A stretch of DNA of 64,000 bases, from contig CAIRGJ010000021.1 of the NCBI GenBank assembly GCA_903878085.1, positions 62,001 to 126,000 on the forward strand, given 5' to 3'. The translations under genes were made by a program, and so were the position numbers. Below the pieces are notes generated by a model, which did no database searches, was not told the DNA's origin, and saw nothing but the letters and a program-made list of their open reading frames with translations. Below, one piece after another: positions 9,293 through 18,138 of this stretch. Origin of the DNA: an uncultured Hyphomicrobiales bacterium (GTDB lineage: Bacteria; Pseudomonadota; Alphaproteobacteria; Rhizobiales; Xanthobacteraceae). The first letter of the stretch is position 1. Each line of letters opens with the position of its first letter.

Positions 9293-11251
9293 TTACGCCA
9301 GCTTCACCGTCTCGTCCGCGGCGTCCTTGCCCAGCGCTTCGAACACTTTGGCGATGATGCCTTTGGCGTCGAGACCGGCTTTGGCATACATCGCGGCCGG
9401 GGAATCCTGATCCTGGAACACGTCCGGCAGCACCATGCAGCGCACTTTGCAGCCGGCATCGAGCGCGCCGCTTTCCGCCAGCGTCTGCAGCACAAAGGAG
9501 CCGAAGCCGCCGATCGAGCCTTCTTCGATCGTCACCAGTACTTCGTGCTCGCGCACCAGCCGCAGCAACAGCTCGGTATCCAGCGGCTTGGCAAAGCGCG
9601 CGTCGGCGACGGTGGTGGACAGGCCGAGCGCGGCCAATTCGTCGGCGGCTTTCAAACACTCGCCAAGCCGCGCGCCGAACGACAGCAGCGCCACCTTGTG
9701 GCCTTCGCGTACGATGCGGCCCTTGCCGATCTCCAGCGCCTTGCCTTCGGCCGGCATCGGCACACCGAGGCCTTCGCCGCGCGGGTAGCGCAGCGCGGAC
9801 GGCCGGTCGTCGATCGCCACTTGCGTCGCCACCATATTCGCTAGTTCGGCCTCGTCGGCCGCCGCCATCACCACAAAACCGGGCAGGCAGCCGAGATAGG
9901 CCACGTCGAACGAGCCTGCATGGGTCGGGCCGTCGGCGCCGACTAATCCTGCGCGATCGATCGCGAAGCGCACGGGCAATTTTTGAATTGCGACGTCATG
10001 CACGATCTGGTCATAGGCGCGCTGCAGGAAGGTCGAGTAGATCGCGACGAACGGCTTGAAGCCTTGCGTCGCCAGGCCCGCGGCGAAAGTCACCGCATGC
10101 TGCTCGGCAATGCCGACATCGAAGCAGCGGGTGGGGAATTCCTGCTCGAACAGGTCGAGCCCGGTGCCGGACGGCATCGCCGCGGTGATAGCGACGATCT
10201 TGTCGTCCTTGCGCGCTTCCTTGATCAGGCTCTGGGCGAACACTCTGGTGTATTGCGGCGCGCCGCCCTTGGATTTCGCCTGCGTGCCGGTGGCGACGTC
10301 GAATTTGACGACGCCGTGATATTTGTCGGCGGAGATTTCCGCGGGGCCGTAGCCTTTGCCCTTCTGGGTGACGACGTGCACCAGGATCGGGCCGATTTCG
10401 GCATCGCGCACATTGCGCAGGATCGGCAGCAGGTGATCGAGGTTATGTCCGTCGATCGGTCCGCAATAATAGAAGCCAAGTTCCTCAAACAGCGTCCCGC
10501 CCATGACATAGCCGCGGGCATGCTCGACCGCACGCGTGATGGCGCGGTCCCAGCTCTTGGGCAGATGCTTGGTGAGCTGTTTGCCGACGTCGCGCAGCTT
10601 GAGATAAGTGTGACCCGAGCCGAGCCGCGCCAGATAGGCGGACATGGCGCCGACCGGCGGCGCGATCGACATATCATTATCGTTCAAGATAACAATCAGG
10701 CGCTCGTTGCGCGCGCCGGCATTGTTCATCGCCTCATAGGCCATGCCGGCCGACATCGCGCCGTCGCCGATCACGGCGATGACATTGTTTTTCTTGCCCG
10801 CGAGATCGCGCGCCACCGCCATGCCGAGCGCGGCCGAAATTGAGGTCGACGAGTGCGCGGCGCCGAACGGATCGTATTCGCTCTCGGCGCGCTTGGTGAA
10901 GCCGGACAGCCCACCGGCCTGCCGCAAGGTGCGGATGCGGTCGCGCCGGCCGGTCAAAATCTTGTGCGGATAGGCCTGATGCCCGACGTCCCAGATCAGC
11001 TTGTCGGTGGGGGTGTCGAACACGGCGTGCAGCGCCACCGTCAGTTCGACGACACCAAGACCGGCGCCCAAGTGCCCGCCGGTCTTGGCGACCGCGTCAA
11101 TAGTCTCGGTCCGCAACTCGTCGGCGAGCTGCGCCAACTGCTCGGCCGACAGGTTTTTCATGTCGCTCGGGAGGTGAATGCGGTCGAGCAGGGGTGTCTT
11201 GGAAAGTTCCGACAAAAGCAACTCCACGGCGCGGGCGCCGACTCTGAACAA
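9293..11251 (-). CDS. dxs: 1-deoxy-D-xylulose-5-phosphate synthase
   Basis: A thiamine-diphosphate enzyme joining pyruvate and glyceraldehyde-3-phosphate, the entry step of the MEP isoprenoid pathway. Motifs: [14 protein letters not shown] near residue 60, the ThDP/Mg site [15 protein letters not shown] near residue 165, and [13 protein letters not shown] with the catalytic Glu near residue 380; a transketolase C-terminal domain follows. The frame opens at 11251 (652 aa). Relatives usually begin at the [10 protein letters not shown] segment, so a TTG at 11215 (640 aa) is the likelier start. The product also feeds thiamine and pyridoxal synthesis. Confidence 0.95.
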   Translation of the reverse strand: MFRVGARAVELLLSELSKTPLLDRIHLPSDMKNLSAEQLAQLADELRTETIDAVAKTGGHLGAGLGVVELTVALHAVFDTPTDKLIWDVGHQAYPHKILTGRRDRIRTLRQAGGLSGFTKRAESEYDPFGAAHSSTSISAALGMAVARDLAGKKNNVIAVIGDGAMSAGMAYEAMNNAGARNERLIVILNDNDMSIAPPVGAMSAYLARLGSGHTYLKLRDVGKQLTKHLPKSWDRAITRAVEHARGYVMGGTLFEELGFYYCGPIDGHNLDHLLPILRNVRDAEIGPILVHVVTQKGKGYGPAEISADKYHGVVKFDVATGTQAKSKGGAPQYTRVFAQSLIKEARKDDKIVAITAAMPSGTGLDLFEQEFPTRCFDVGIAEQHAVTFAAGLATQGFKPFVAIYSTFLQRAYDQIVHDVAIQKLPVRFAIDRAGLVGADGPTHAGSFDVAYLGCLPGFVVMAAADEAELANMVATQVAIDDRPSALRYPRGEGLGVPMPAEGKALEIGKGRIVREGHKVALLSFGARLGECLKAADELAALGLSTTVADARFAKPLDTELLLRLVREHEVLVTIEEGSIGGFGSFVLQTLAESGALDAGCKVRCMVLPDVFQDQDSPAAMYAKAGLDAKGIIAKVFEALGKDAADETVKLA

Positions 11252-11335
11252 AAGCGTAGCGGAAGGCTTACACCAGTTGTGCCGGGGCGGGCAATTCTGC
11301 CCTGCCGTTGGGGTGTACCCGCCCGGTTTTGGCCG

Positions 11336-12517
11336 TTATTGCGCGCCGGTAGCCTTGGTCAGCCGGGTCATGGCGTCCAGCGGGCCGCAGCAGATCAGAT
11401 AATAGTCATAGGCCGCGCCCGGGCGCTCGTTGGCGCGCAGGAACTGGGCGTGGGCCCAAGCAAAGCGCCAGCGCCGGAGCGCAGAGCTGCCATGCTGCCA
11501 CAGGTCCCGGAAGCGCACGGAGACTACCGTCGGGTTGCGCCGCTCGGCCGCTTCCAGCGCCAGGATCGGATCGGCCACCGGATCGAACGGGCAGACATTC
11601 ATGACGTCGTCCGGCGACTGAACGTCGATCCAGTCGATCGCCGGCGCGATCGCAAGCTGGCGCAAGCGGCTGCGGAACCATTTGGCCTCGGGATCGAAGC
11701 CGACCACCGGCAAGTTGGCGCCAAGCGTCAGCAGCACGACACGCCGTTCGTCGCCCCCGAAGGCGGGATCGCGGGCGAGCGCGCGGCCGACGATGTCGAT
11801 GGCGAGCACCGCGCCGAGGTCATGACCGATGATCATGATTTCGTCGGCATTGCTCTTTTGCACGGCGTCGGCCGCGGCGCCGGTGAGCGCGTCCAGACGC
11901 TGCTCGATGTCCTTGCGCTTGCGATTGGCGATCTGGTCCGTAGTGGCGGCCTGGTCGGAGCGCCGCAGCAGGCCGGTGACCGGCTCGGTGAGCCAGAGGA
12001 TCGAGGCAAAGCCGCCGAGCCCGGTAACGGCGCCGACAATCCGCGCGACAATTTCCGGCGCGTGCATGCCCGCGACCAGGTTCATGCACAAGAGGCCGAA
12101 GAAGCAGGCCAGTAAGATCCAAGCGGTGATCAGCAGCAGCGGCGAAAAAGCGAGAGCGGCAAAGCGCCAGTCTGCGCGCATGATGCGGCGGAATGCGCCG
12201 TTGACGATGGCGACGCCGATGGTGCGGTACATCTGCACGATCTTCCACCACGCCGGGCGCGTCAGATCCTCGCGGACAATGTCGTCCCAGCGGAGGAGGC
12301 GGTAATCGGTTTGCACGCCCCAATCATGCCCTTCGGTCATGACGTTCCATTTGGCGGCGGGGCGCTTCGGGTGCGGTTTGGCCTCGCCGACATTGCCGGT
12401 CAGGCCATAGAGCGCGCAGGTGCTGCGGAATTCCCGCTCGAAGTCGCGGCGATGCTCTGCAGGGTCCCGCGGGTCGTAGCCCGGCACTTCGATCACGAGG
12501 CGCGTTTTGATCTTCAC
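11336..12517 (-). CDS. Conserved alpha/beta-hydrolase-like membrane protein, altered nucleophile
   Basis: A 393-residue protein of unknown function. Residues 1-110 are soluble, and two hydrophobic segments (about 118-148 and 157-178) probably anchor it. The C-terminal half resembles an alpha/beta hydrolase: strand plus nucleophile elbow IMIIGHDLGAV (228-238), where the expected Ser is Asp233, followed by LLTLGANLPVVGF and a conserved DWIDVQSPDDVMN segment. It lies seven bases from xseB and 84 bases before dxs on the same strand. Either Asp acts as the nucleophile, as in haloalkane dehalogenases, or the protein is not catalytic. Confidence 0.7.
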   Translation of the reverse strand: MKIKTRLVIEVPGYDPRDPAEHRRDFEREFRSTCALYGLTGNVGEAKPHPKRPAAKWNVMTEGHDWGVQTDYRLLRWDDIVREDLTRPAWWKIVQMYRTIGVAIVNGAFRRIMRADWRFAALAFSPLLLITAWILLACFFGLLCMNLVAGMHAPEIVARIVGAVTGLGGFASILWLTEPVTGLLRRSDQAATTDQIANRKRKDIEQRLDALTGAAADAVQKSNADEIMIIGHDLGAVLAIDIVGRALARDPAFGGDERRVVLLTLGANLPVVGFDPEAKWFRSRLRQLAIAPAIDWIDVQSPDDVMNVCPFDPVADPILALEAAERRNPTVVSVRFRDLWQHGSSALRRWRFAWAHAQFLRANERPGAAYDYYLICCGPLDAMTRLTKATGAQ

Positions 12518-12523
12518 GCGCGG

Positions 12524-12775
12524 TTAATCCACATCGAGCGGCTCGCTGCCGGTCGGCTTGCCGGAGGCGTCGAGGGTAATCTTTTCGACGCGGGCTTCCG
12601 CCTGCCGCAGCAGTTCCTCGCAGCGCGTCTTGAGCGCTTCGCCGCGCTCGTAGATCGCCACCGACTCCTCGAGCGGCACTTTGCCTTCCTCGAGCCGTTT
12701 GACGATCGATTCCAATTCCTCGATCGCCCGCTCGAAGGGCATTTTTTTCACGTCGGTGTTGGGGGTATCGGCCAT
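12524..12775 (-). CDS. xseB: Exodeoxyribonuclease VII small subunit
   Basis: An 83-residue, highly charged, mostly helical protein with the family motif [25 protein letters not shown] near the N-terminus. XseB binds XseA to form the single-strand-specific exonuclease VII. The large subunit gene is not in the window. The position next to dxs is common in proteobacteria. The start codon is ATG at 12775. Confidence 0.93.
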   Translation of the reverse strand: MADTPNTDVKKMPFERAIEELESIVKRLEEGKVPLEESVAIYERGEALKTRCEELLRQAEARVEKITLDASGKPTGSEPLDVD

Positions 12776-12838
12776 CGCGGCTTCCCGGGCGTGAGGGGGT
12801 CCTAGACCGCCATGGGATGGCGGAGTTAGGCGGAATCG

Positions 12839-13642
12839 TCAACCGGCGGTCAGGTGTTTCCGCCGCCAATCGACCATGGCCAGCATTAAACCGCGCGGCA
12901 AAAGCCGCGGCAGCAGCGTGAATATTCGATTGGGCTTGCCCGGTACCACGACGCGGTGGCCCGCCATGAAGCCCTGGTAGCCGTCACGCGCCACCCGTTC
13001 GGCCGACCGGTTCAAGAAGGCCGGGAAATAGCCGTGCGGCACGCCGGCGCGGTCGTTGAATTCGGTGTCGACCGGTCCGGGGCACAGCGCGCATACTTTC
13101 ACGCCGTCCGCTTTAAGCTCCTCGTGCATCGCCTCGCTGAAGGACAGCACAAAGGCCTTGCTGGCATGATAGACGGCCATGCCGGGACCGGGGATAAAGC
13201 TGGCGATCGACGCGACATTGAGGATGCCGCCGCGATGCCGCCTGATCGGTTCGAGCCAGCGCAGCGACAGGTCGGTCAACGCCCGGATGTTGAGATTGAC
13301 GATGGCCAATTGGGCGTCGCGGTCGATATCGGGCGCCTCGCCAAGCATGCCGAAGCCGGCATTGTTGACCAGGACCGAAGGCTCCAGGCCGGCGGCGCCG
13401 AGCGCCTCGGCGAGCCGGGATGGGCCGTCAGGCTGTCCCAGATCGGCGGCGATCACGTGCGGGCGCGTATAACCTCTGCTGGCGATCTCGTCGGCTAATG
13501 CCAAAAGCTGTGCCTCGCGCCGTGCGGTCAGCACCAAAGTGTGGCCGTTTTGGGCAAAGACGCGGGCAAGCGCCGCGCCGATGCCGGCCGAGGCGCCGGT
13601 AATTAAACAAACGGACTGCATGGCTGCGGGTACGGGTGACAT
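12839..13642 (-). CDS. SDR-family short-chain dehydrogenase
   Basis: A 267-residue classical SDR. The N-terminus has the NAD(P) site TGASAGIGAALA, then NNAGFG, the catalytic YHASK (Tyr-x3-Lys), and CPGPVDTEF. The pattern fits DltE/YqjQ-like SDRs of unknown substrate. A longer open frame runs to 13897 but its extra residues look non-coding; ATG at 13642 (or 13621) gives a normal length. It is divergent from another SDR gene with only 36 bases between start codons. Confidence 0.82.
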   Translation of the reverse strand: MSPVPAAMQSVCLITGASAGIGAALARVFAQNGHTLVLTARREAQLLALADEIASRGYTRPHVIAADLGQPDGPSRLAEALGAAGLEPSVLVNNAGFGMLGEAPDIDRDAQLAIVNLNIRALTDLSLRWLEPIRRHRGGILNVASIASFIPGPGMAVYHASKAFVLSFSEAMHEELKADGVKVCALCPGPVDTEFNDRAGVPHGYFPAFLNRSAERVARDGYQGFMAGHRVVVPGKPNRIFTLLPRLLPRGLMLAMVDWRRKHLTAG

Positions 13643-13678
13643 CCGACGATGAATGCTCGACAATAAGCAATATTGCAA

Positions 13679-14422
13679 ATGACAGGGGCTAAGACTTTGG
13701 CTGAACTCAAGGAAAAAATAATATTGGTCACTGGCGCCGGCGGCGCCATCGGCAGCGCCGTGGTGGCCGCGGTGCGTCACGCCGGCGGCATTGCGATTGC
13801 GACCGATCTCGCCGCCGGCAAGGGCGCCGACTCGCCGCTGGACGTTACGTCTGAAGCCGAGTGGCAGCGCGTAACCGCCGACATCGAGCGCGACCACGGC
13901 CGGCTCGATGGGCTGGTGAATGCCGCCGGCATCGCTGCGGTCGGCAGCATCGAGAAGACCGACTTCGCGACCTGGAAGCGCGTGCTCTCGGTCAATCTCG
14001 ACGGCACTTTTCTCGGCTGCAAATACGCGTTTCCGCTGCTGCGCAAGAAGGGCGGCGCCATCGTCAACCTGTCGTCGGTGCTGGCCTTGGTCGGCAGTTC
14101 GAACCTGACCGCCTACAATGCGTCGAAAGGCGGCGTCTCGCTGCTGACCAAATCGGTCGCGCTCAACGGCGCCCGCTATAGGCCGCCGGTCCGCTGCAAC
14201 GCCGTGTGCCCGGCTTTTATCGAGGGCGCGATGGTCGATGGCATCGCGGAGAACACGAAGAATCCGCTAGCCGTGCAGCAGCGGCTGATCAACGACATTC
14301 CGATCGGCCGTCTCGGCCAGCCGGACGAAGTCGCCAAGCTGTGCGTTTATCTTCTGTCCGACGACGCGTCGTTCGTCACCGGCGCCGATTTCCCGATCGA
14401 TGGCGGGCTGACGGCGAAATAG
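13679..14422 (+). CDS. SDR-family oxidoreductase (3-oxoacyl-ACP-reductase-like)
   Basis: A 247-residue classical SDR. The cofactor site [12 protein letters not shown] is near residue 16, an Asp after the second strand (ATDLA) favours NAD(H), NAAG precedes the catalytic Ser and YNASKGG (Tyr-x3-Lys), and it closes with the typical [12 protein letters not shown] at 13679 is chosen over a TTG at 13673 in the same frame. The substrate is unknown. Directly downstream lies an 83-base repeat that recurs at 17039. Confidence 0.82.
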   Translation: MTGAKTLAELKEKIILVTGAGGAIGSAVVAAVRHAGGIAIATDLAAGKGADSPLDVTSEAEWQRVTADIERDHGRLDGLVNAAGIAAVGSIEKTDFATWKRVLSVNLDGTFLGCKYAFPLLRKKGGAIVNLSSVLALVGSSNLTAYNASKGGVSLLTKSVALNGARYRPPVRCNAVCPAFIEGAMVDGIAENTKNPLAVQQRLINDIPIGRLGQPDEVAKLCVYLLSDDASFVTGADFPIDGGLTAK

Positions 14423-14428
14423 GAGCGC

Positions 14429-14511
14429 GGCCAGCAAAGGTGGAAACCGGTTTTGCGGGACGCAATCAAGCTTGCGCAGATTGCGTCAACTTATCGGCAG
14501 TCCGCGCGACC
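14429..14511 (+). repeat. 83-base direct repeat flanking the autotransporter, left copy
   Basis: It matches 17039-17121 in the same orientation at about 72 of 83 positions by eye. It contains an ACCGGTTTTGCGGG core like that of the palindromic repeats at 3287, and an inverted pair CGCAATC / GATTGCG. The pair brackets about 2.5 kb that includes the autotransporter gene. Confidence 0.75.
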
Positions 14512-14664
14512 GGAAATATAAGCCAGGGCGCGTAGTCATAAATCCAGCTTGTTGAGAGCGGCTCGCTGAATGTCCGCTCCTCCCCCAATAGCGACCGCTG
14601 CGCGAACATTCCAGAAGTGTCGCTAAGGGCCCATCAGCGGACATTGTCCGTAGCATCCACGCCA

Positions 14665-14695
14665 ACAAAAACCCCGGCGCTAAGGCCGGGGCTTT
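14665..14695 (-). terminator. Rho-independent terminator of the 14722-16530 gene
   Basis: Read on the minus strand, 7-base arms CCCCGGC / GCCGGGG (14685-14691 and 14672-14678) are followed by five T residues (complement of 14667-14671). It lies 30 bases beyond the stop codon of the minus-strand autotransporter gene. Confidence 0.75.
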
Positions 14696-14721
14696 GTATC
14701 TTCCGAGAAGCGCCAACAAGC

Positions 14722-16530
14722 TTAGAACGGGATCATGCCTCGAACATTGCCCGACCATATTTTGTAGTTCGCGCCGATGCCGCCATATTCGCCGCCGAGT
14801 GAGAGCATCATGCCCCGGTCGTTCATATAGGACGCACCCGTCGTGACGCGCGCCGACCAGCCTTGCGAGATCGCAACGACGGGCTGTCCGGTGGCCACCG
14901 CATTGTCCGACAGGAAGCGGTAATCGCCATAGACCCCAATAAACGGCGCAATCTTCGATCCATCCGGGAGATCGAATGGCCGAGCGATCTTGGTGCCACC
15001 GCTGGCGCGACCAGCTGAGAAGGTGCGGGTATCCTGTAGCGTGCCGAGGTTGTCAGTCCACGTATTCTCCCTCTCCCACAGCACGAAGACTTTAGCCGAC
15101 GGTTCGAGCGAGAACGCACCGAACTTTTGGTATCCGGTAAGCCCGGTGGAGGCGAGCCAGCGGCTGCCAGTGAATGACCCGTTCGCCGTGCCTGCACTCG
15201 CGCTATAGGACATGTACGACCAAGCCAGCGCCGCGTCGAAGCGCAGTGCGCCGAACCGGCGGGCGAAATAGCCGCCGACCGTTTCACCGTTGCCTTTAAA
15301 GGTTCCGGTCAGTGACGTTACGTCGTATTTGAAGTTCTCATGGCCGGCGACCACGCCTACGACCATATCCGGCGTCAGCTTACGACTCAGTCCCATCGTA
15401 AGATTGAGCTGGTTGCCCTTGATATCAGCGTTGGAGTTGTTACTCGTCGTCCAGCCGGTGCCGCGCACGTCGAGCCACAAGCGCCACTCGCGTTCGGGCG
15501 TCGTCTGTCGTGGCGGCGCCTTGGTTGCGTTGCCGGCATATCCGAGCGCCGTGAAGGCGTCATCGACGCGGCGGCTCGGTTGCGGCTCGCCAGCGAAACT
15601 GTTGACACGCAATCCGGGATCGTTTGGATTATTGTTCAGCGTTCCGGCCGCAAAGGCTTTGGCACGCTGCAATTCCGCACTGGCGGGATCGTTGTGTTGC
15701 GGATCGGCGGCAAAGTTGAAGGTGATGCCATTCGGCCCGCCGGTGAATGGCGCATTGCTGGGTGAGAACGCATCATTAATCGCGCCATCGATGGCGCTGG
15801 TGATGACCTGACCCGAGGTCTGCGCCACCATGGGCGTGATCGCATTCTGCAGGGCGCGCACTTTCAGGCTGTCCGCCGGGACCGCATAGCTGAACTGATC
15901 GGCTGAACTGGTGGCGCTGGTGCCACCCGGCGTGGTGACAGTAATGTCCACGGTGCCGAGACTCCCGGCGGGCGAAGTCGCCGTGATCTTGGTTGCACTG
16001 CTAACTGAGAATGAGGCCGCGTCCTTGCTGCCGAACTTCACCGCCGTCGCACCGGTCAGGTCGGTGCCGGTTATGGTCACGCTAGTATTGCCTGTAGTCG
16101 GGCCGCTGCTCGGGCTGATCGATGTCACCGTGGGCACAACAGGGCCGGAGATGCACGAGACGGTTGCCGTATCGGCCCCGCCGTGGCCTGAAAACCCAGC
16201 AGTGAAGATATAGTTCGATAAGCCGGTTGTAACAACGTAAGAAAGTGAACTCGCAGGTGGATTATCACCTACGTCTACGGACCCGTCGCCGTTTCTTATT
16301 TCTTTTGGGCGGTTACCAAATTTGTTTGTGACAGTGATTATTTCACCCGGGATTAGATTGGAGCCACTATTTAAAGTGCTCACGCCACCGAAAATGCTTT
16401 GGACGTCTCCATTAAGGGCTAGACAACCCGCGCTCGTAGCGAGGGCTTGGCCGCCGCCGATAAGCGTCGAAAGCATGCCGCCAATCAGGCTTGCGGTGGC
16501 AAACGATAAAGCGCGATAGCGGATCGACAA
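14722..16530 (-). CDS. Autotransporter with IPT/TIG domain
   Basis: A 602-residue exported protein. It has a signal peptide (about residues 1-32), a Ser/Thr/Gly-rich passenger, and an IPT/TIG immunoglobulin-like domain (about 133-217, starting PTVTSISPSSGPTTGNTSVTITG). After a linker comes a C-terminal autotransporter beta-barrel (about 340-602), ending in the expected aromatic Phe for outer-membrane insertion. The passenger is short, so a surface adhesin or sensor is more likely than an enzyme. Codon use is less GC-biased than in the neighbours. It is an isolated gene with its own terminator, bracketed by an 83-base repeat and a transposase relic, which suggests acquisition. Confidence 0.85.
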   Translation of the reverse strand: MSIRYRALSFATASLIGGMLSTLIGGGQALATSAGCLALNGDVQSIFGGVSTLNSGSNLIPGEIITVTNKFGNRPKEIRNGDGSVDVGDNPPASSLSYVVTTGLSNYIFTAGFSGHGGADTATVSCISGPVVPTVTSISPSSGPTTGNTSVTITGTDLTGATAVKFGSKDAASFSVSSATKITATSPAGSLGTVDITVTTPGGTSATSSADQFSYAVPADSLKVRALQNAITPMVAQTSGQVITSAIDGAINDAFSPSNAPFTGGPNGITFNFAADPQHNDPASAELQRAKAFAAGTLNNNPNDPGLRVNSFAGEPQPSRRVDDAFTALGYAGNATKAPPRQTTPEREWRLWLDVRGTGWTTSNNSNADIKGNQLNLTMGLSRKLTPDMVVGVVAGHENFKYDVTSLTGTFKGNGETVGGYFARRFGALRFDAALAWSYMSYSASAGTANGSFTGSRWLASTGLTGYQKFGAFSLEPSAKVFVLWERENTWTDNLGTLQDTRTFSAGRASGGTKIARPFDLPDGSKIAPFIGVYGDYRFLSDNAVATGQPVVAISQGWSARVTTGASYMNDRGMMLSLGGEYGGIGANYKIWSGNVRGMIPF

Positions 16531-16925
16531 GGAGCCCCCAAACGATATTGCGAACGACTTCGCGCGCTTTGCGAGCGCACAAAATACGATGCACTAAACT
16601 GGTCCCAACTCGGCCCAACGAACTGGTGAATCCAACGGGCATTTCGGGGATGCGCCGTCCCCCAAACCCGTTGAGGCCGGACTCCATTGTGAAGACGCTA
16701 TAATATTAGCCAGGGCAATAACAATTCTGCCAAGTACAATAGTGTAGCTAATGGCCGCCGATGTGGCATTTCTGCCACTAATTGGCAGGGCTCACTTCAT
16801 CAACAAAAACAGGCGTTTGTTTAGTGCGGCGGTGCAACGCCAATATCCGCTTTGGGTCATTAGCGGACATTTGCCCTTTTTTGGAATGTTCGCTTCTCGC
16901 CGTCAGCGACCAAAAAGAGGAGGCA
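16531..16925. other. Non-coding stretch with dispersed repeat fragments
   Basis: There is no convincing gene here. The first part should hold the promoter of the minus-strand autotransporter. At 16843-16872 lies ATCCGCTTTGGGTCATTAGC, which resembles the segment at 63793-63819 near the window end and marks a dispersed repeat that gives rise to spurious ORFs. GGAATGTTCGC at 16882-16892 recurs inverted near 14605-14615. Confidence 0.55.
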
Positions 16926-17053
16926 ATGGCTGGCGTCTGGGACCAGATCATGGATGCACTGGCCGCAATGCATGATGCGGCGGTGCCGATGATCGATACA
17001 TCGGTTGTCCGAGTGCATCAGCACGGTGGCTGTATCGCGGGCAGCAAAAGTAA
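16926..17053 (+). pseudogene. IS5-family transposase relic
   Basis: The frame from ATG 16926 reads MAGVWDQIMDALAAMHDAA then PMIDTSVVRVHQHG, the start of the DDE catalytic region of IS5-type transposases (the first Asp is in MIDTS). Only about 40 residues survive; the frame then runs into the 83-base repeat at 17039. Neither the N-terminal nor the remaining catalytic parts are present, and no terminal inverted repeats were recognised. Confidence 0.65.
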
Positions 17054-17121
17054 GAACCGGTTTTGCGGGGCGCAATCAAGCTTGCGCAGAATGCGTAAAC
17101 TTATCTGCGGTCCGCACGACC
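17039..17121 (+). repeat. 83-base direct repeat flanking the autotransporter, right copy
   Basis: Partner of 14429-14511 (about 72 of 83 positions equal). It fuses to the transposase relic on its left and stops 12 bases short of the stop codon of the convergent HDAC-family gene. Confidence 0.75.
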
Positions 17122-17132
17122 AAGAAAATGAG

Positions 17133-18068
17133 CTAACCCCGCATCAATGCGGTGACATGGGCCGCGGCGGAACGCGCGAGGCCTTGCAGGTCGTAGCCGC
17201 CTTCCAGCATCGAGACGATGCGGCCTTGGGCGCTGTCGTCGGCGATGTCCATCAGCATCTTGGTCACCCAGGTGTAGTCCGCTTCCACCAGATTGAGGTT
17301 GGCGAGCGGGTCGCGGGTGTGGGCGTCGAAGCCGGCCGAGATAATCAGAAGCTCCGGCTTGAACTCGCGTAAGCGCGGCAGGATGGCAACCTCGAAAGCC
17401 TCGCGGAACGCGTCGCCGCCGTCGCCGGCGCGTAGCGGCGCGTTGACGATGGTGTCGTGCTCGCCGCGCTCGCCCAGTGCGCCGGTGCCGGGAAACAGCG
17501 GCATTTCGTGGGTCGAGCAATACATCACGCTCTTGTCGGCCCAGAAGATTTCCTGCGAGCCGTTGCCGTGATGCACGTCGAAATCGACAATCGCCGCGCG
17601 CTCGATGCCGTATTTATTCTGGGCGTAGCGCGCCGCAATAGCCACGCTGTTGAAAAAGCAAAAGCCCATCGGCCGCGCGGTCTCGGCGTGATGGCCGGGC
17701 GGACGCACCGCGACGAAGGCGTTCGACGCCTTCTGGTTCATGACCTCATCAACCGCCAGCACGCCGCCGCCGACCGCGCGCAGCGCCGCCTCCAGGCTGC
17801 CGGGCGACATCGAGGTGTCGGCATCGATCTGGATCATGCCTTCGCCTTCCGACGGCGCGGCTTCGCGGATGGCTTGGATGTAGTCCATCGGATGAACCAG
17901 CGCGATGACATCGGCTTCCGCCATCGGCGCCTGCTCGCGCGCCAGCATCTGGAACTTCGGCTTCGTCAATTCCTCTTCCACCGCACGCAGGCGATCCGGC
18001 CGTTCCGGATGGCCGGGTGGGGTCAGATGATCGAGGCAGGCGGGGTGGGAGATAAGGAGAGTGGACAT
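17133..18068 (-). CDS. Histone-deacetylase-family (acetoin utilisation/acetylpolyamine) hydrolase
   Basis: A 311-residue zinc amidohydrolase of the arginase/deacetylase fold. Motifs: RPPGHHAE (active-site His pair, about residue 123), the metal ligands in DFDVHHGNG (about 163), SAGFDAH (about 247), and LEGGYDL near the end. Bacterial members deacetylate acetylpolyamines, small amides or protein lysines; the substrate here is unknown. In many rhizobia this gene sits just upstream of xseB-dxs-tlyA. Here about 4.3 kb with SDR genes and an autotransporter separates them. The start is ATG at 18068. Confidence 0.9.
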   Translation of the reverse strand: MSTLLISHPACLDHLTPPGHPERPDRLRAVEEELTKPKFQMLAREQAPMAEADVIALVHPMDYIQAIREAAPSEGEGMIQIDADTSMSPGSLEAALRAVGGGVLAVDEVMNQKASNAFVAVRPPGHHAETARPMGFCFFNSVAIAARYAQNKYGIERAAIVDFDVHHGNGSQEIFWADKSVMYCSTHEMPLFPGTGALGERGEHDTIVNAPLRAGDGGDAFREAFEVAILPRLREFKPELLIISAGFDAHTRDPLANLNLVEADYTWVTKMLMDIADDSAQGRIVSMLEGGYDLQGLARSAAAHVTALMRG

Positions 18069-18138
18069 TGGCGAGTTCTAACGCGGCTTATTGGTAAGGC
18101 GCAAATCTATCTGCTGTCGTCGGCCGGGACGACAGCGA

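Noticed and set aside
16751-16975. Small plus-strand ORF
   Set aside because: It is translated from the dispersed repeat (the QYPLWVISGHLPFF stretch) and part of the transposase relic in the wrong frame.
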